Assembly: GCA_035945115.1 (NCBI GenBank)
Contig: DASZAN010000117.1
Coordinates: 13,737-77,736 of the forward strand
Direction of reading: 5' to 3'
DNA: 64,000 nt
Origin: DAHUYF01 sp035945115
GTDB lineage: Bacteria > Pseudomonadota > Alphaproteobacteria > ATCC43930 > CGMCC-115725
Numbering within the stretch: position 1 is the stretch's first letter; each line of letters starts with the position of its first letter. This document shows positions 1 to 8,605 of the stretch, piece by piece. The notes under the pieces were generated by a model. The model saw only the letters and a program-made list of their open reading frames with translations, did not search any database and was not told the DNA's origin. The translations under genes and the position numbers were made by a program.

Positions 1-674
1 TCGCGCGCACCGATCCCGCGACGAGCGACTATCGCGGGCTCAGCATGTTTCTCGCGGAGAAGCCGCGCGGCAGCGACGACAATCCATTTCCGGCGCCTGG
101 CATGCGCGGCGGCGAGATTCGCGTCTTGGGCTACCGCGGCATGAAGGAATACGAAATCGGCTTCGATGGCTTCGCCGTGCCCGCGGAAAATCTCTTGGGC
201 GGCGTCGAAGGGCAGGGCTTCAAGCAGCTCATGGCGACATTCGAAAGCGCGCGCATCCAGACCGCCTCGCGCGCCGTCGGCGTCGCGCAGAACGCGCTCG
301 AGCTGGGCTTGCGCTATGCGCTTGAGCGGCGTCAATTCGGCAAGCCCATCTATGCCTTCCCGCGCGTCTTCGGCAAGCTCGCCTGGATGGCGGTCGAGAC
401 GATGATCGCGCGGCAATTGACCTATTTCGCGGCGCGCGAGAAGGATGGCGAGCGGCGCTGCGATATCGAAGCCGGCATGGCGAAGCTGCTCGCCGCGCGC
501 ACCGCTTGGGCCAATGCCGACAACGCGCTGCAAATTCACGGCGGCAACGGCTACGCCATCGAATATCCGATCAGCCGCGTCCTCTGCGACGCGCGCATCC
601 TCAACATCTTCGAGGGCGCGGCGGAAATTCAGGCGCACGTCATCGCGCGCGGCCTGCTGGGCGGCCGAAACTAG
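1..674 (+). CDS. Acyl-CoA dehydrogenase, C-terminal part (5' end outside window)
   Basis: This reading frame is open from the first bases of the window, so the gene starts upstream and only about 224 C-terminal residues are seen. The segment has the acyl-CoA dehydrogenase middle-to-C-terminal layout: a beta-domain stretch, then the all-helical flavin-binding domain with ESARIQTASRAVGVAQ, ERRQFGKPI and the C-terminal QIHGGNGYAIEYPISR and AEIQAHVIARGLLG motifs. Family members oxidise acyl-CoA thioesters at C2-C3 and pass electrons to electron-transfer flavoprotein. The chain length or branched substrate cannot be told from this part. It ends 112 bp before the next gene. Confidence 0.9.
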   Translation, partial: ARTDPATSDYRGLSMFLAEKPRGSDDNPFPAPGMRGGEIRVLGYRGMKEYEIGFDGFAVPAENLLGGVEGQGFKQLMATFESARIQTASRAVGVAQNALELGLRYALERRQFGKPIYAFPRVFGKLAWMAVETMIARQLTYFAAREKDGERRCDIEAGMAKLLAARTAWANADNALQIHGGNGYAIEYPISRVLCDARILNIFEGAAEIQAHVIARGLLGGRN

Positions 675-786
675 TTTGCGGTTGTGGCCTTCGACACCGT
701 CTCGCCCCGAAAAGTTGTCTTCCCCACTGGGGCGAATTTCGCAAATTTAACTATCGGGGAATAGACCTGACAGTTGGCGAAACCCC

Positions 787-1260
787 GTGGGGTATGCCGC
801 CTTGGCTGCACAGATCGTGGTTCCGGCGCTGTCGTACTGGGAAAGGATTCGCGGGTCCCGCGCGATGCCCCAGCGCTGCAACATCGACCCTGCGGAAATT
901 CCCCGGCTCCTTCCCTTCGTGATGCTCGTCGACGTGCTGGAGAGCCCGCTTGATTTCCGCTTTCGCCTGGTTGGAACCGAGATCGACGCCATCACCGCGG
1001 TGAACCTCCGCGGCCAGCGGTTTTCCGAAAGCCGGCAGCTCGGCCCAGGGAGCAATGTCTGGAACGACTACGTGTCGGTCGAAACAACACATCGGCCGCT
1101 GACGGGGAAGGTCGATTACGTCGGCACCGATCGCTATGTGCGCGCCATCCGCCACTGCCTGATGCCGCTCTCGGATGACGGCGAGCGGGTCAATATGATC
1201 TTCGTCGCGGTCGAAGTGGTGCGGGTGACGCACGCGATCCGCGCAACGGGGGCGCGCTAG
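787..1260 (+). CDS. PAS_5-type PAS domain protein
   Basis: A 157-residue single-domain protein. The run of SYWERIRG, LLPFVMLVDV, FRFRLVGTEI and a central aromatic/His stretch resembles the PAS_5 family (formerly a DUF), which is abundant as stand-alone proteins in Alphaproteobacteria. No output domain is attached, so any sensory role would need a partner protein; the ligand is unknown. The start used is GTG at 787, since no in-frame ATG lies nearby without trimming the conserved N-terminal helix. The upstream 112 bp contain a GC-rich inverted repeat (cgcccc/ggggcg) that may help terminate the preceding gene. Confidence 0.75.
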   Translation: MGYAALAAQIVVPALSYWERIRGSRAMPQRCNIDPAEIPRLLPFVMLVDVLESPLDFRFRLVGTEIDAITAVNLRGQRFSESRQLGPGSNVWNDYVSVETTHRPLTGKVDYVGTDRYVRAIRHCLMPLSDDGERVNMIFVAVEVVRVTHAIRATGAR

Positions 1261-1341
1261 CCCGTCCGCTTTACCCTTGCGGCCGAGAAGGCGGCGGGTG
1301 ATCCTGCGCCGCGGCGAGGCGGCGATGGCGGCTCATCGGAC

Positions 1342-2628
1342 ATGCCAGTACCTGCTCTGACGAACCTGGCCCTACTGCTGGGCCTTTCCTTCTTCTTCGG
1401 GCTTGCCTTCGAGGATTTCTACAGCCGGCGCGGCGAAGCGCGTCCCGGCGGCGTGCGGACCTTCCCGCTGCTCGCGGTCATCGGCGGCGTGCTCTATCTG
1501 CTCGATCCCACCCATATTGCCGTGGCTGCCGGCGTCGTCGTTCTTGGCGCCTGGCTCTTTGCCTACTACCGCGCGGCGCTTGCCGAGCGCGCGGAGAACG
1601 TGCCCAACCGCGGCGAGCTGATCGTCCCCGTCTCGAACCTGCTCGCCTATCTGCTGGGGCCGATCGCGCTTGCGGCGCCGGCGTGGCTCGCGATCGGCAT
1701 CACGGTTGCTGCGGTGCTCCTCCTGGCTGAGCGCGAGCGCTTGCACCAGCTCGCCGAGCGCCTCGAGCTGCGCGAGCTCGTCATCGCCGGCCAATTCCTG
1801 ATCCTCACCGGTCTCGTTCTGCCGCTCCTTCCCGACGAGCCCGTGACCTCGCTCACCGCGATCACGCCCTACAAGGCGTGGCTGGCACTGCTGGCGGTCT
1901 GCACGATCTCCTATGCGAGCTACTTGCTCCGCCGCTATGTCGCGCCCAAAGCCGGCGATCTCTGGATCGCCGCGCTGGGTGGGCTTTACTCCTCGACCGC
2001 GACCACCATCGTCCTCGCGCGGCGGGCCGGCGCCGGCGGCGAGGACTTGCGGAGCGCACTCGCCGGGATCACGCTCGCGACCTCGTTCATGTTTCCGCGC
2101 GTCCTCGCCGTCGTCGCCGTCTTCAATCGTCCCTTGGCGCTAGCGCTCGCGCCGGGGCTCCTCGCGCCCTTCGCGCTCGGCCTCGTGCTCGCCTTCGCGC
2201 AATACCGCCGCGGCAGCGTCCCGCGCGGCGAAAGCACCAAACAAGAGGGCACGGACGAAGAGCGCAATCCGCTCGAGCTCAGCGCCGCCGCGGTGTTCGC
2301 GGTGCTCTTCGTCGTCATCTCGGTCGTCTCGAGCTGGGTGAAGGTACATTTCGGCACCGTCGGCATCGATGTGCTCGCCGCCGTCGTCGGCATCACCGAC
2401 ATCGACCCCTTCGTGCTGAGCCTCGCGCAAGGCGTGGCGGCGCCCTTGCCGGTCGAAGCCGCGGCCGCCGCGGTGCTGATTGCCACCGCCTCCAACAATT
2501 TTCTCAAGGCCGGCTATGCCGCCGCCTTCATGGGACTGCGCGCGAGCCTGCCCGCGGTGGGCTCGCTCGTCCTGCTCGCGCTTGCGGCGATCGGCATCGC
2601 CCTCGCCATGATCCTGGCGAGCGGCTGA
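1342..2628 (+). CDS. MgtC/SapB-type membrane protein with DUF4010 domain
   Basis: A 428-residue integral membrane protein with roughly ten to twelve hydrophobic segments. The N-terminal third (LALLLGLSFFFGLAFEDFY, then TFPLLAVIGG) fits the MgtC/SapB family, and the rest fits DUF4010 (LYSSTATTIVLARRA and the C-terminal ASNNFLKAGYAAAF). MgtC proteins are linked to growth in low magnesium and to membrane ATP-synthase control; the function of the DUF4010 fusion is not established. It lies only 13 bp upstream of a PPK2 gene on the same strand, so the two are probably co-transcribed, hinting at a link between ion or phosphate stress and polyphosphate. Confidence 0.85.
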   Translation: MPVPALTNLALLLGLSFFFGLAFEDFYSRRGEARPGGVRTFPLLAVIGGVLYLLDPTHIAVAAGVVVLGAWLFAYYRAALAERAENVPNRGELIVPVSNLLAYLLGPIALAAPAWLAIGITVAAVLLLAERERLHQLAERLELRELVIAGQFLILTGLVLPLLPDEPVTSLTAITPYKAWLALLAVCTISYASYLLRRYVAPKAGDLWIAALGGLYSSTATTIVLARRAGAGGEDLRSALAGITLATSFMFPRVLAVVAVFNRPLALALAPGLLAPFALGLVLAFAQYRRGSVPRGESTKQEGTDEERNPLELSAAAVFAVLFVVISVVSSWVKVHFGTVGIDVLAAVVGITDIDPFVLSLAQGVAAPLPVEAAAAAVLIATASNNFLKAGYAAAFMGLRASLPAVGSLVLLALAAIGIALAMILASG

Positions 2629-2641
2629 ACGGAGAGCAGGA

Positions 2642-3418
2642 ATGGCGACGGACAGTGCCCGCGAGCCCGGCGGCTATCGCAAGACGCTCACCAAGCTGCA
2701 GATCGAGCTGGTGAAGCTGCAGCGGCAGATCATCGCCGACGGCGAGCGGGTCCTTGTCATCGTCGAGGGGCGCGACGCGGCCGGCAAGGACGGCGCGATC
2801 AAGCATGTGGTCGAGCATCTGAGCCCGCGCGAGACCCGCGTCGTCGCCTTGGGTGCGCCCTCCGACCGCGAGCGCCACGCCTGGTATTTCCAACGCTATG
2901 TCCGCCATTTGCCGACGGCGGGCGAGATGGTGCTCTTCAATCGCAGTTGGTACAACCGCGCGGGCGTCGAACCGGTGATGGGCTTCTGCACCAAGGCGGA
3001 GACGCGCGAGTTTCTGGAGACGGTGCCGGATTTCGAGCAACTGCTGATCCGGGCCGGGATCAAGCTCTTCAAATACTATCTCGATATCGACAAGCACGAG
3101 CAGAAGAAGCGGCTTGACGAGCGGCGCCGCGATCCCCTGAAGCAGTGGAAGCTCAGTCCCGTCGATGCCAAGGCCAGCAAGCTCTGGCCGCAATATTCAA
3201 AGATGCGGAACCTCATGTTCGCACGCACCCACTCGCCGCTCTCGCCCTGGACGGTCGTGCGCGCCAATGACAAGCATCGTGCCCGCCTCAATCTCATTCG
3301 CGACCTGCTGCTGCGGCTCGACTACAAAGGCCGCGACAAGCGTCTCCTCACCGTCGACCGAACGACCGTCTTTCCCTATGACGAGCGCCATCTCGCGAGC
3401 GGCATGATCAGCCCATAA
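2642..3418 (+). CDS. ppk2: Polyphosphate kinase 2 (PPK2 family)
   Basis: The 258-residue product carries the PPK2 signature: Walker A GRDAAGKDG at residues 43-51, the lid/Walker B segment FNRSWYNRAGVEP near residues 99-111, and the C-terminal W-x-V-V-R-x-N-D-K segment. PPK2 enzymes transfer phosphate between polyphosphate and nucleoside di- or monophosphates in the cytoplasm. The single-domain length and KQWKLSPVDAKA stretch fit the one-domain nucleoside-diphosphate type (class I), but direction and base preference need assay. A strong Shine-Dalgarno (GGAGAGCAGGA) precedes the ATG, 13 bp after the membrane-protein gene. Confidence 0.93.
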   Translation: MATDSAREPGGYRKTLTKLQIELVKLQRQIIADGERVLVIVEGRDAAGKDGAIKHVVEHLSPRETRVVALGAPSDRERHAWYFQRYVRHLPTAGEMVLFNRSWYNRAGVEPVMGFCTKAETREFLETVPDFEQLLIRAGIKLFKYYLDIDKHEQKKRLDERRRDPLKQWKLSPVDAKASKLWPQYSKMRNLMFARTHSPLSPWTVVRANDKHRARLNLIRDLLLRLDYKGRDKRLLTVDRTTVFPYDERHLASGMISP

Positions 3419-3473
3419 GTTGCAGCCGCCTGACACATAAAGATTCAGCAACGAAGGTTAACATTAGGGACGG

Positions 3474-3515
3474 CATGTCCCAAAACTGCCACCTCATGTC
3501 CCAAATCTGACATTA
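3474..3515. repeat. Two tandem imperfect 21-bp repeats
   Basis: catgtcccaaa occurs at 3474 and again at 3495, each followed by a related CTGnCA stretch (actgccac and tctgacat), giving a 21-bp period in a patch that is visibly AT-richer than its flanks. A 21-bp period is two DNA turns, so these could be phased binding sites; they could equally be a remnant of an insertion-sequence end. No transposase is present nearby. Confidence 0.55.
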
Positions 3516-3595
3516 GGCTCTCGACTTCAGGATCAATAATGTCGAAGAAAAGCAACCAGGGGAGCAAGAGCGAAACCAGCGGAAGGGATCGCTGA

Positions 3596-3865
3596 ATGTT
3601 CGGGCAGTGGATTTGGTCCTTTGTCATTGTCGTCACGGTCGCTGTTGTAACCTCGCAGACATTTCCGGCACGTCGCCCTGCTCCAGCGGCACCGGCGGTG
3701 GCGACCATGGAATGGAAGGCGCGCGCCGCCTCGCAACATTCATTTCAAGAGGTAACGGACCTCGCGACCTGCCGCGAGATGCAGCGCCAGATCGCGCAGC
3801 GGCAGGACCCGGCGGACCGCCTGACGCTCGCTTGCCAGCCGGAGCCGCAACGCTCCGCGCTTTGA
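3596..3865 (+). CDS. Small membrane-anchored hypothetical protein
   Basis: An 89-residue ORF. Residues 5-22 form one hydrophobic segment (WIWSFVIVVTVAVVTS) followed by a Pro/Ala-rich linker and a short polar region with two cysteines (TCREMQRQIAQRQD and LACQPEP). I recognise no family. An 18-codon open frame (3539-3595, starting MSKKSNQGSKS) ends in TGA directly abutting this ATG, so translation could be coupled. The region lies between the AT-richer repeat patch and the convergent reductase gene, and coding potential is only moderate. An alternative frame from 3607 is open over much of the same stretch and cannot be fully excluded. Confidence 0.45.
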   Translation: MFGQWIWSFVIVVTVAVVTSQTFPARRPAPAAPAVATMEWKARAASQHSFQEVTDLATCREMQRQIAQRQDPADRLTLACQPEPQRSAL

Positions 3866-3875
3866 CCCGGCTCGT

Positions 3876-4889
3876 CTAGAAGGCGATGCCGATCTTGCCG
3901 AAATGGCGGCCTTGGGCGATCGCCGCGATGGCCGCCGCCACGTCATCGAAGGCGTAGCGCTTCTCGTCGATCGGCGGCCTGATGCCGTGGAGGTCGATGG
4001 CGCGCACCATATCCTCGAACATGTCGCGGCTGCCCAGCGTCACCCCTTGGAGCCGCACGCTCCGCGTCACCACGCGCCCGAGATTGAGCTCCGCCATGCC
4101 GCCCGAGAGGACGCCGATCATGGCGAGCGTGCCGCTGGTGCGGACAGCGCGAAGCGACTGGTCGAGCGTCTTCGCCCCGCCCAGCTCGACGATGAGATCG
4201 GCGCCGCGTCCGTCGAGCGCTTGGCGCAGATTGCGGCTCCATTCGGGATGGCTGCGATAATTGATGCCGAGATCGGCGCCCATCGTCTGGGCGCGCGCGA
4301 GCTTTTCCTCGCTCGAGGACGTAATCGCGACGAACGCGCCTTGCGCCTTGGCGAAGAGTAAGGCGAAGAGCGACACGCCGCCCGTGCCTTGCGTCACCAC
4401 GACATCGCCGGCCTTGATGCCGGCGCCGATGACGGCGCTCCAGGCAGTGAGCGCGGCACAGGGCAAGGTTGCCGCTTCGAGTGCCGTGTAGTCGCGCGGC
4501 GCCTTCACCACGCCCGCTTCGGGGAGCACCATCATCTCCTGCATGACGCCGTCGCGAGGGCCGCCGAGCATGCCCGAGCGATGCTCTTCCGTCATGGCGC
4601 CGGCGATCCAGGTTTGCGCGAAGCTTGGGCAGACGAGGTCGCCTTTTTTGACGCGCGTGACGCCCGGTCCGAGCTCGGTGACGAGGCCCGCGCCATCCGA
4701 GATGGGGATGAGCGGCAGCGTGCCGCTGTGCGAGCCGTAGCCACGCCGCGTCATGACGAAATCGCGATAATTGATGGAGGCGGCTGCCATCTTGATCAGT
4801 ACCTCGCCCTGACCGGGCGCGCGCTCGGGCCGTGTGCCGGGCTTGACGTGCTCGAGTCCCCAATCCTCGCGCATCTCCATTACCTTCAT
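3876..4889 (-). CDS. Zinc-independent medium-chain alcohol dehydrogenase/quinone reductase-like protein
   Basis: The 337-residue protein has the MDR fold: an N-terminal GroES-like domain (GEVLIKMAAASINYRDF), then a Rossmann domain with VVVTQGTGGVSLFALLFAK and ITSSSEEKL. The catalytic and structural zinc cysteines of classical alcohol dehydrogenases are absent, as in quinone oxidoreductases and related NADPH-dependent reductases. The frame is open further upstream, but the start at 4889 is preferred because GGAGGGAG lies 6-8 bases before that ATG and homology begins there. It stands alone, divergent from msrA. The substrate is not predictable. Confidence 0.85.
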   Translation of the reverse strand: MKVMEMREDWGLEHVKPGTRPERAPGQGEVLIKMAAASINYRDFVMTRRGYGSHSGTLPLIPISDGAGLVTELGPGVTRVKKGDLVCPSFAQTWIAGAMTEEHRSGMLGGPRDGVMQEMMVLPEAGVVKAPRDYTALEAATLPCAALTAWSAVIGAGIKAGDVVVTQGTGGVSLFALLFAKAQGAFVAITSSSEEKLARAQTMGADLGINYRSHPEWSRNLRQALDGRGADLIVELGGAKTLDQSLRAVRTSGTLAMIGVLSGGMAELNLGRVVTRSVRLQGVTLGSRDMFEDMVRAIDLHGIRPPIDEKRYAFDDVAAAIAAIAQGRHFGKIGIAF

Positions 4890-5009
4890 GGCTCGCTCCC
4901 TCCGTGGCGCGTTCCGCCTAGCGGAGCGGCGCTTGGGGTGCAACCGGCGGCGGGGCGGTTGCGAACTTGAGGGTGCGATCCCTAGATTCGTCGCGAGAGG
5001 AGATCCGCC

Positions 5010-5675
5010 ATGTGGATGATGTCGCGCAAGAAGGCGGCGATGCCGCGGCCGGAAGAGGCGCTGCCGGGTCGGCGCGCCAGGATGCCCATTCCCGACGCCC
5101 ATTTCGTCAACGGACACCCCTTGCCGCCGCCCTTTCCGGCGGGCCTCGAGACGGCGATCCTCGGCCTCGGCTGCTTCTGGGGCGCCGAGCGCGTCTTTTG
5201 GCGCCTGCCCGGGGTCTACACCACGGCGGTGGGTTATGCCGGCGGCCATACGCCCAATCCGACCTACGAGGAGGTCTGCTCCGGCGCCACCGGCCATACC
5301 GAGGCGGTGCTGGTGGTTTATGACCCAAAGCAGGTGAGCTACGACACCTTGCTCAAGACCTTTTGGGAAAGCCACGACCCGACGCAAGGCATGCGTCAGG
5401 GCAATGACGTCGGCACGCAGTACCGCTCCGCTATCTATGCAACGACGCCGGCGCAACGGAAGGACGCCGAGGCCTCACGCGAGCGCTATCAGCGCGCGCT
5501 CTCGGCCTCCGGTCGCGGCGGCATCACCACGGAAATCCGCGACGCGCCCGAGTTCTTCTACGCCGAGGACTATCACCAGCAATATCTGGCGAAGAATCCG
5601 AACGGCTATTGCGGCCTCGGTGGGACTGGTGTGAGTTGTCCAATTCCAGCGGGGGCTTCAACACCCGCTCAATAG
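5010..5675 (+). CDS. msrA: Peptide-methionine (S)-S-oxide reductase
   Basis: MsrA reduces the S-epimer of methionine sulfoxide in proteins and free methionine, using thioredoxin. The GCFWG catalytic motif puts the nucleophilic cysteine at residue 55, followed by AVGYAGGHTPNPTYEEVCSG, VGTQYRSAIY and EDYHQQYLAKNPNGYCGLGG, where the last cysteine is a candidate resolving residue. At 221 residues it has an N-terminal extension of about 40 residues without a clear signal peptide. The start is supported by GGAG nine bases upstream. No msrB is nearby. Confidence 0.96.
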   Translation: MWMMSRKKAAMPRPEEALPGRRARMPIPDAHFVNGHPLPPPFPAGLETAILGLGCFWGAERVFWRLPGVYTTAVGYAGGHTPNPTYEEVCSGATGHTEAVLVVYDPKQVSYDTLLKTFWESHDPTQGMRQGNDVGTQYRSAIYATTPAQRKDAEASRERYQRALSASGRGGITTEIRDAPEFFYAEDYHQQYLAKNPNGYCGLGGTGVSCPIPAGASTPAQ

Positions 5676-5700
5676 GCCGTGGTTCACGGCGGCCTTGCTC

Positions 5701-6393
5701 TCAGCGGAGCGCCATCTCCAACGCGGCTTCAGCGTGGATGGTCGTGGTATCGAATACCGGCACTGGACTGTCTGCGGCGTCCACCAGCAGCATGATCTCG
5801 GTGCAGCCGAAGATGATCGCCTTGGCGCCGGCGGCGGCGAGGCGGTGGATGATCGCGCGGTATTTCTCGCGTGAAGCCTCACGAATCTCGCCCTTCACGA
5901 GTTCGCGATAGATGATGTCGTGGACGACCGCGCGGTCCGCTGCGTCGGGCACAATCACTTCGAGGCCGAAGCGCTCGGCAAGCCGGCCTTTGTAGAAATC
6001 CTGCTCCATCGTGAACTGCGTGCCGAGGAGCCCCACGCGCTTGATGCCGGCGGCTTTGATCCGCTCCGCCGTCGGATCGGCGATGTGAAGGAGCGGCACG
6101 CCGATCGCCGCCGCGACTTCGTTTGCCATGCGATGCATCGTGTTGGAGCAGATCACGATGAATTCGGCGCCGCCGCGCTCGAGCCGCTCGGCAGCATCGA
6201 TCATCAGCGCCGCCGCTTTGCCCCATTCGCCCTCGTGCTGGAGCGCTTCGATCTCGCCGAAATCAAAGGAGTACATCAGGGTCCGCGCCGAATGGACGCC
6301 GCCCAGCTGCGCTTGCGCGCGCTCATTGATGATCCGGTAGTACTCGGCCGAGGACTCCCAACTGAGCCCGCCGATGAGGCCGATGAGGCGCAT
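5701..6393 (-). CDS. Aspartate/glutamate racemase family protein
   Basis: A 230-residue protein of the Asp/Glu/hydantoin racemase superfamily. It opens with IGLIGGLSWESSAEYYR and contains both catalytic cysteines: C82 in VICSNTMHRMANE and C197 in FGCTEIMLLV, each in its conserved context. Such enzymes racemise amino acids without cofactor by two-base chemistry; the sequence is closest in layout to YgeA-type broad-specificity racemases, and the preferred amino acid is not decided. It converges on msrA with only 25 bp between stops. Confidence 0.9.
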   Translation of the reverse strand: MRLIGLIGGLSWESSAEYYRIINERAQAQLGGVHSARTLMYSFDFGEIEALQHEGEWGKAAALMIDAAERLERGGAEFIVICSNTMHRMANEVAAAIGVPLLHIADPTAERIKAAGIKRVGLLGTQFTMEQDFYKGRLAERFGLEVIVPDAADRAVVHDIIYRELVKGEIREASREKYRAIIHRLAAAGAKAIIFGCTEIMLLVDAADSPVPVFDTTTIHAEAALEMALR

Positions 6394-6605
6394 TTTCTTC
6401 CTTCAGAGTCGTTCTAACGAGAGCTTTTGGAGTGAGAGGGTTTTCATATACCTACCGCGCGGCGCATAGAGGGGAGGCCTGCGGTCCATTTAGGAATGGC
6501 GGCGGGTTGTGAGGTTTTGCACACCTTGTTCGGCCAAGGCCTGATAAAGTGATATGAACTTAGGCGCAGCCCGATTGCTGCCGCAACAGCGGCGAAGGGG
6601 GACGG

Positions 6606-7610
6606 ATGCGGCGTCGCGAGTTCCTCTGGCTCCTAGGCTGCGGCGTTGCTGCGGGCTGGCCCCGTTGGCTCAGCGCGCAACAGGCCTCGAAAATCTATCG
6701 CGTCGCCATCGTCAGCCCGTCAACGCCGGTCTCTGAGATAACCGAGACGAACGTGGTGTATGGCGCTTTCTTCGGAGAGCTACGGCGGCTCGGGTATGTC
6801 GAGGGACAGAACCTTGCCGTCGATCGATACTCCGGAGAAGGACGCCTTGAGCACTACCGAGAGGTGGTCAGCGCTGTAATCCGCAGCAATCCGGACGCCG
6901 TCTTTGCGTTCGCGACCGAATTGGCGCTTGAGTTCAAAGCACAGACAGCGACGATCCCTATCGTCGCGGGCACATACGATCCACTTGCTGTCGGTATCGT
7001 GCCAAGCTTGGCTCGGCCTGGCGGCAATATCACAGGGGTGGATGGTGACGCGGGACTCCAGACGTGGACCAAGCGACTCGGCCTCCTGAAGGAGGCCATC
7101 CCGACTCTGTCCCGCATTGGGATGCTCATCGTTCCCACGCTGATAGGCCGACGCGGCGCCGTGGTGCTCAAAGAGGCTTCCGACAAGATCGGTGTCGCGC
7201 TCGTCGAAGTACCACTCGACAGCCCATTCGACGAGAAGGCCTATCGTCGCGCGATTGCTACCCTGGTGCAGGAGGGTGCCGAAGCAATTTATGTCAGCGC
7301 CCAATATGAAAACTGGACGCATCAGCAGCTAATCGTCGACCTCGCCCGGCGGCAGGGCCTACCCACGATCTGCGGCACCGAGGGGTTCGCCGAAATGGGT
7401 GGGCTGATGGGCTACACGCCTGATTGGCCGGATGCGCTGCGCCACGCCGCCGACCAGGTCGATCAAATCCTCAAAGGCACGAAGCCCGGTGACATCCCTG
7501 TCTATCAGGGTACTAAATTCCACTTCGCCATCAACCTCAAGACAGCGAAGGTACTCGGGATCGGAATCCCTGCCTCGCTCCTCGCTCAAGCGGACGAGGT
7601 CATTGAATGA
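6606..7610 (+). CDS. ABC transporter substrate-binding protein, PF04392 type (array member 1)
   Basis: A 334-residue periplasmic binding protein of the ABC_sub_bind (TrpX-like) family, with VAIVSPSTPVSEI at the start of the mature domain, RLGYVEGQNLAVDRYSGEG, RPGGNITGVDGD and the C-terminal INLKTAKVLGIGIP. The N-terminus RRREFLWLLG plus a hydrophobic stretch ending LSAQQ looks like a twin-arginine signal peptide. The ATG is preceded by GAAGGGGGA. It is the first of five homologues whose stop and start codons overlap, and no permease or ATPase gene is adjacent. The ligand is unknown; related proteins bind amino acids or aromatic compounds. Confidence 0.9.
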   Translation: MRRREFLWLLGCGVAAGWPRWLSAQQASKIYRVAIVSPSTPVSEITETNVVYGAFFGELRRLGYVEGQNLAVDRYSGEGRLEHYREVVSAVIRSNPDAVFAFATELALEFKAQTATIPIVAGTYDPLAVGIVPSLARPGGNITGVDGDAGLQTWTKRLGLLKEAIPTLSRIGMLIVPTLIGRRGAVVLKEASDKIGVALVEVPLDSPFDEKAYRRAIATLVQEGAEAIYVSAQYENWTHQQLIVDLARRQGLPTICGTEGFAEMGGLMGYTPDWPDALRHAADQVDQILKGTKPGDIPVYQGTKFHFAINLKTAKVLGIGIPASLLAQADEVIE

Positions 7611-8605
7611 AGAGGCGTGATTTCATTGCTGGAGGTGTGGCCGCCACAGCAGTTGGCCATGCGCGGGCACAGCAAAATGCGAAAGTCCACCGTATTGCGG
7701 TCGCCCATCCATCCACGCCGGTAAATGACATAAGCGAGCAAGGGACCTATTTCTATCGTGCTTTCTTTCAGAAGCTCCGCGAGCTCGGATACGGCGAACC
7801 GCAAAATCTCTCGGTCGCGCGATATTCGGGTGAAGGGCAGGAAGACCGCTTTGCGGAGATGGCGCGTGAAGTCGTTCGGAATGGTCCCGACGTGATCGTA
7901 GCGGCGGGCGACCGCCTGACCCGTGATATCAGGGCGGCCACAGATGCCATCCCAATAGTTACAGTCGTGGCCGATCCCGTGGCGCTCGGCATCGCGGCCA
8001 GCCTGGCACACCCTGGTCAGAACATGACAGGAGTTACGGGCACAGGCGGCTTAGAAATCTGGGGCAAGCGCCTCGAACTAATACGCGAGATGGTGCCTTC
8101 GGCATCAAGAGTGGCCTATCTCGCGTCGCGCAGAGTATGGGAGGCCCCAGAAACCGGAACCTTGAAGGATGTCGCACGGGAGATGAACATTGTCATTCTT
8201 GGTCCGCCACTCGAATCTCCAATCCGGCATGCGGAGTATCGGCGCGTGTTCGCGGCCATGGCGCAAGAAAGGGCCAATGCGCTCGTCGTTGGCGACCATC
8301 CCGAAAACTCGACGAACCGGGGACTCATCGTAGCGCTTGCTGCGGAATTCCGGCTGCCCGCAATTCATCTCTATCCCGAGATTGCTCAGATTGGAGGGCT
8401 AATAGCCTATGGTCCCGACTATGCGGACCTCTCCCGACACATGGCCGATCAAGTTGGACAAATACTCAACGGCGCCAAACCGGGCGATATCCCGTTCATG
8501 CAACCGACCAAGTTCACGCTCGCCATCAACTTGAAGACCGCTAAGGCGCTCGGTATCACGGTGCCGCCGACGCTCGTCATCGCCGCCGATGAGGTGGTCG
8601 AGTGA
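7607..8605 (+). CDS. ABC transporter substrate-binding protein, PF04392 type (array member 2)
   Basis: 332 residues, starting in the ATGA overlap with member 1. The N-terminus MKRRDFIAGG followed by an alanine-rich hydrophobic run to ARAQQ again resembles a Tat signal. The mature part has the family's RELGYGEPQNLSVARYSGEG, LAHPGQNMTGVTG and INLKTAKALGITVP motifs. Residues that differ from member 1 cluster in the loops that would line the ligand cleft, so a different ligand or altered affinity is plausible but unproven. Tight overlap implies translational coupling and near-equal expression with its neighbours. Confidence 0.9.
   Translation: MKRRDFIAGGVAATAVGHARAQQNAKVHRIAVAHPSTPVNDISEQGTYFYRAFFQKLRELGYGEPQNLSVARYSGEGQEDRFAEMAREVVRNGPDVIVAAGDRLTRDIRAATDAIPIVTVVADPVALGIAASLAHPGQNMTGVTGTGGLEIWGKRLELIREMVPSASRVAYLASRRVWEAPETGTLKDVAREMNIVILGPPLESPIRHAEYRRVFAAMAQERANALVVGDHPENSTNRGLIVALAAEFRLPAIHLYPEIAQIGGLIAYGPDYADLSRHMADQVGQILNGAKPGDIPFMQPTKFTLAINLKTAKALGITVPPTLVIAADEVVE

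Noticed and set aside
3445..3600. A complete insertion sequence
   Set aside because: Only repeat-like sequence is seen; there is no transposase frame, no second terminus and no target duplication.
6394..6605. A regulatory RNA in the leader of the binding-protein array
   Set aside because: I found no conserved riboswitch blocks or strong hairpins; only an ordinary ribosome site is supported.
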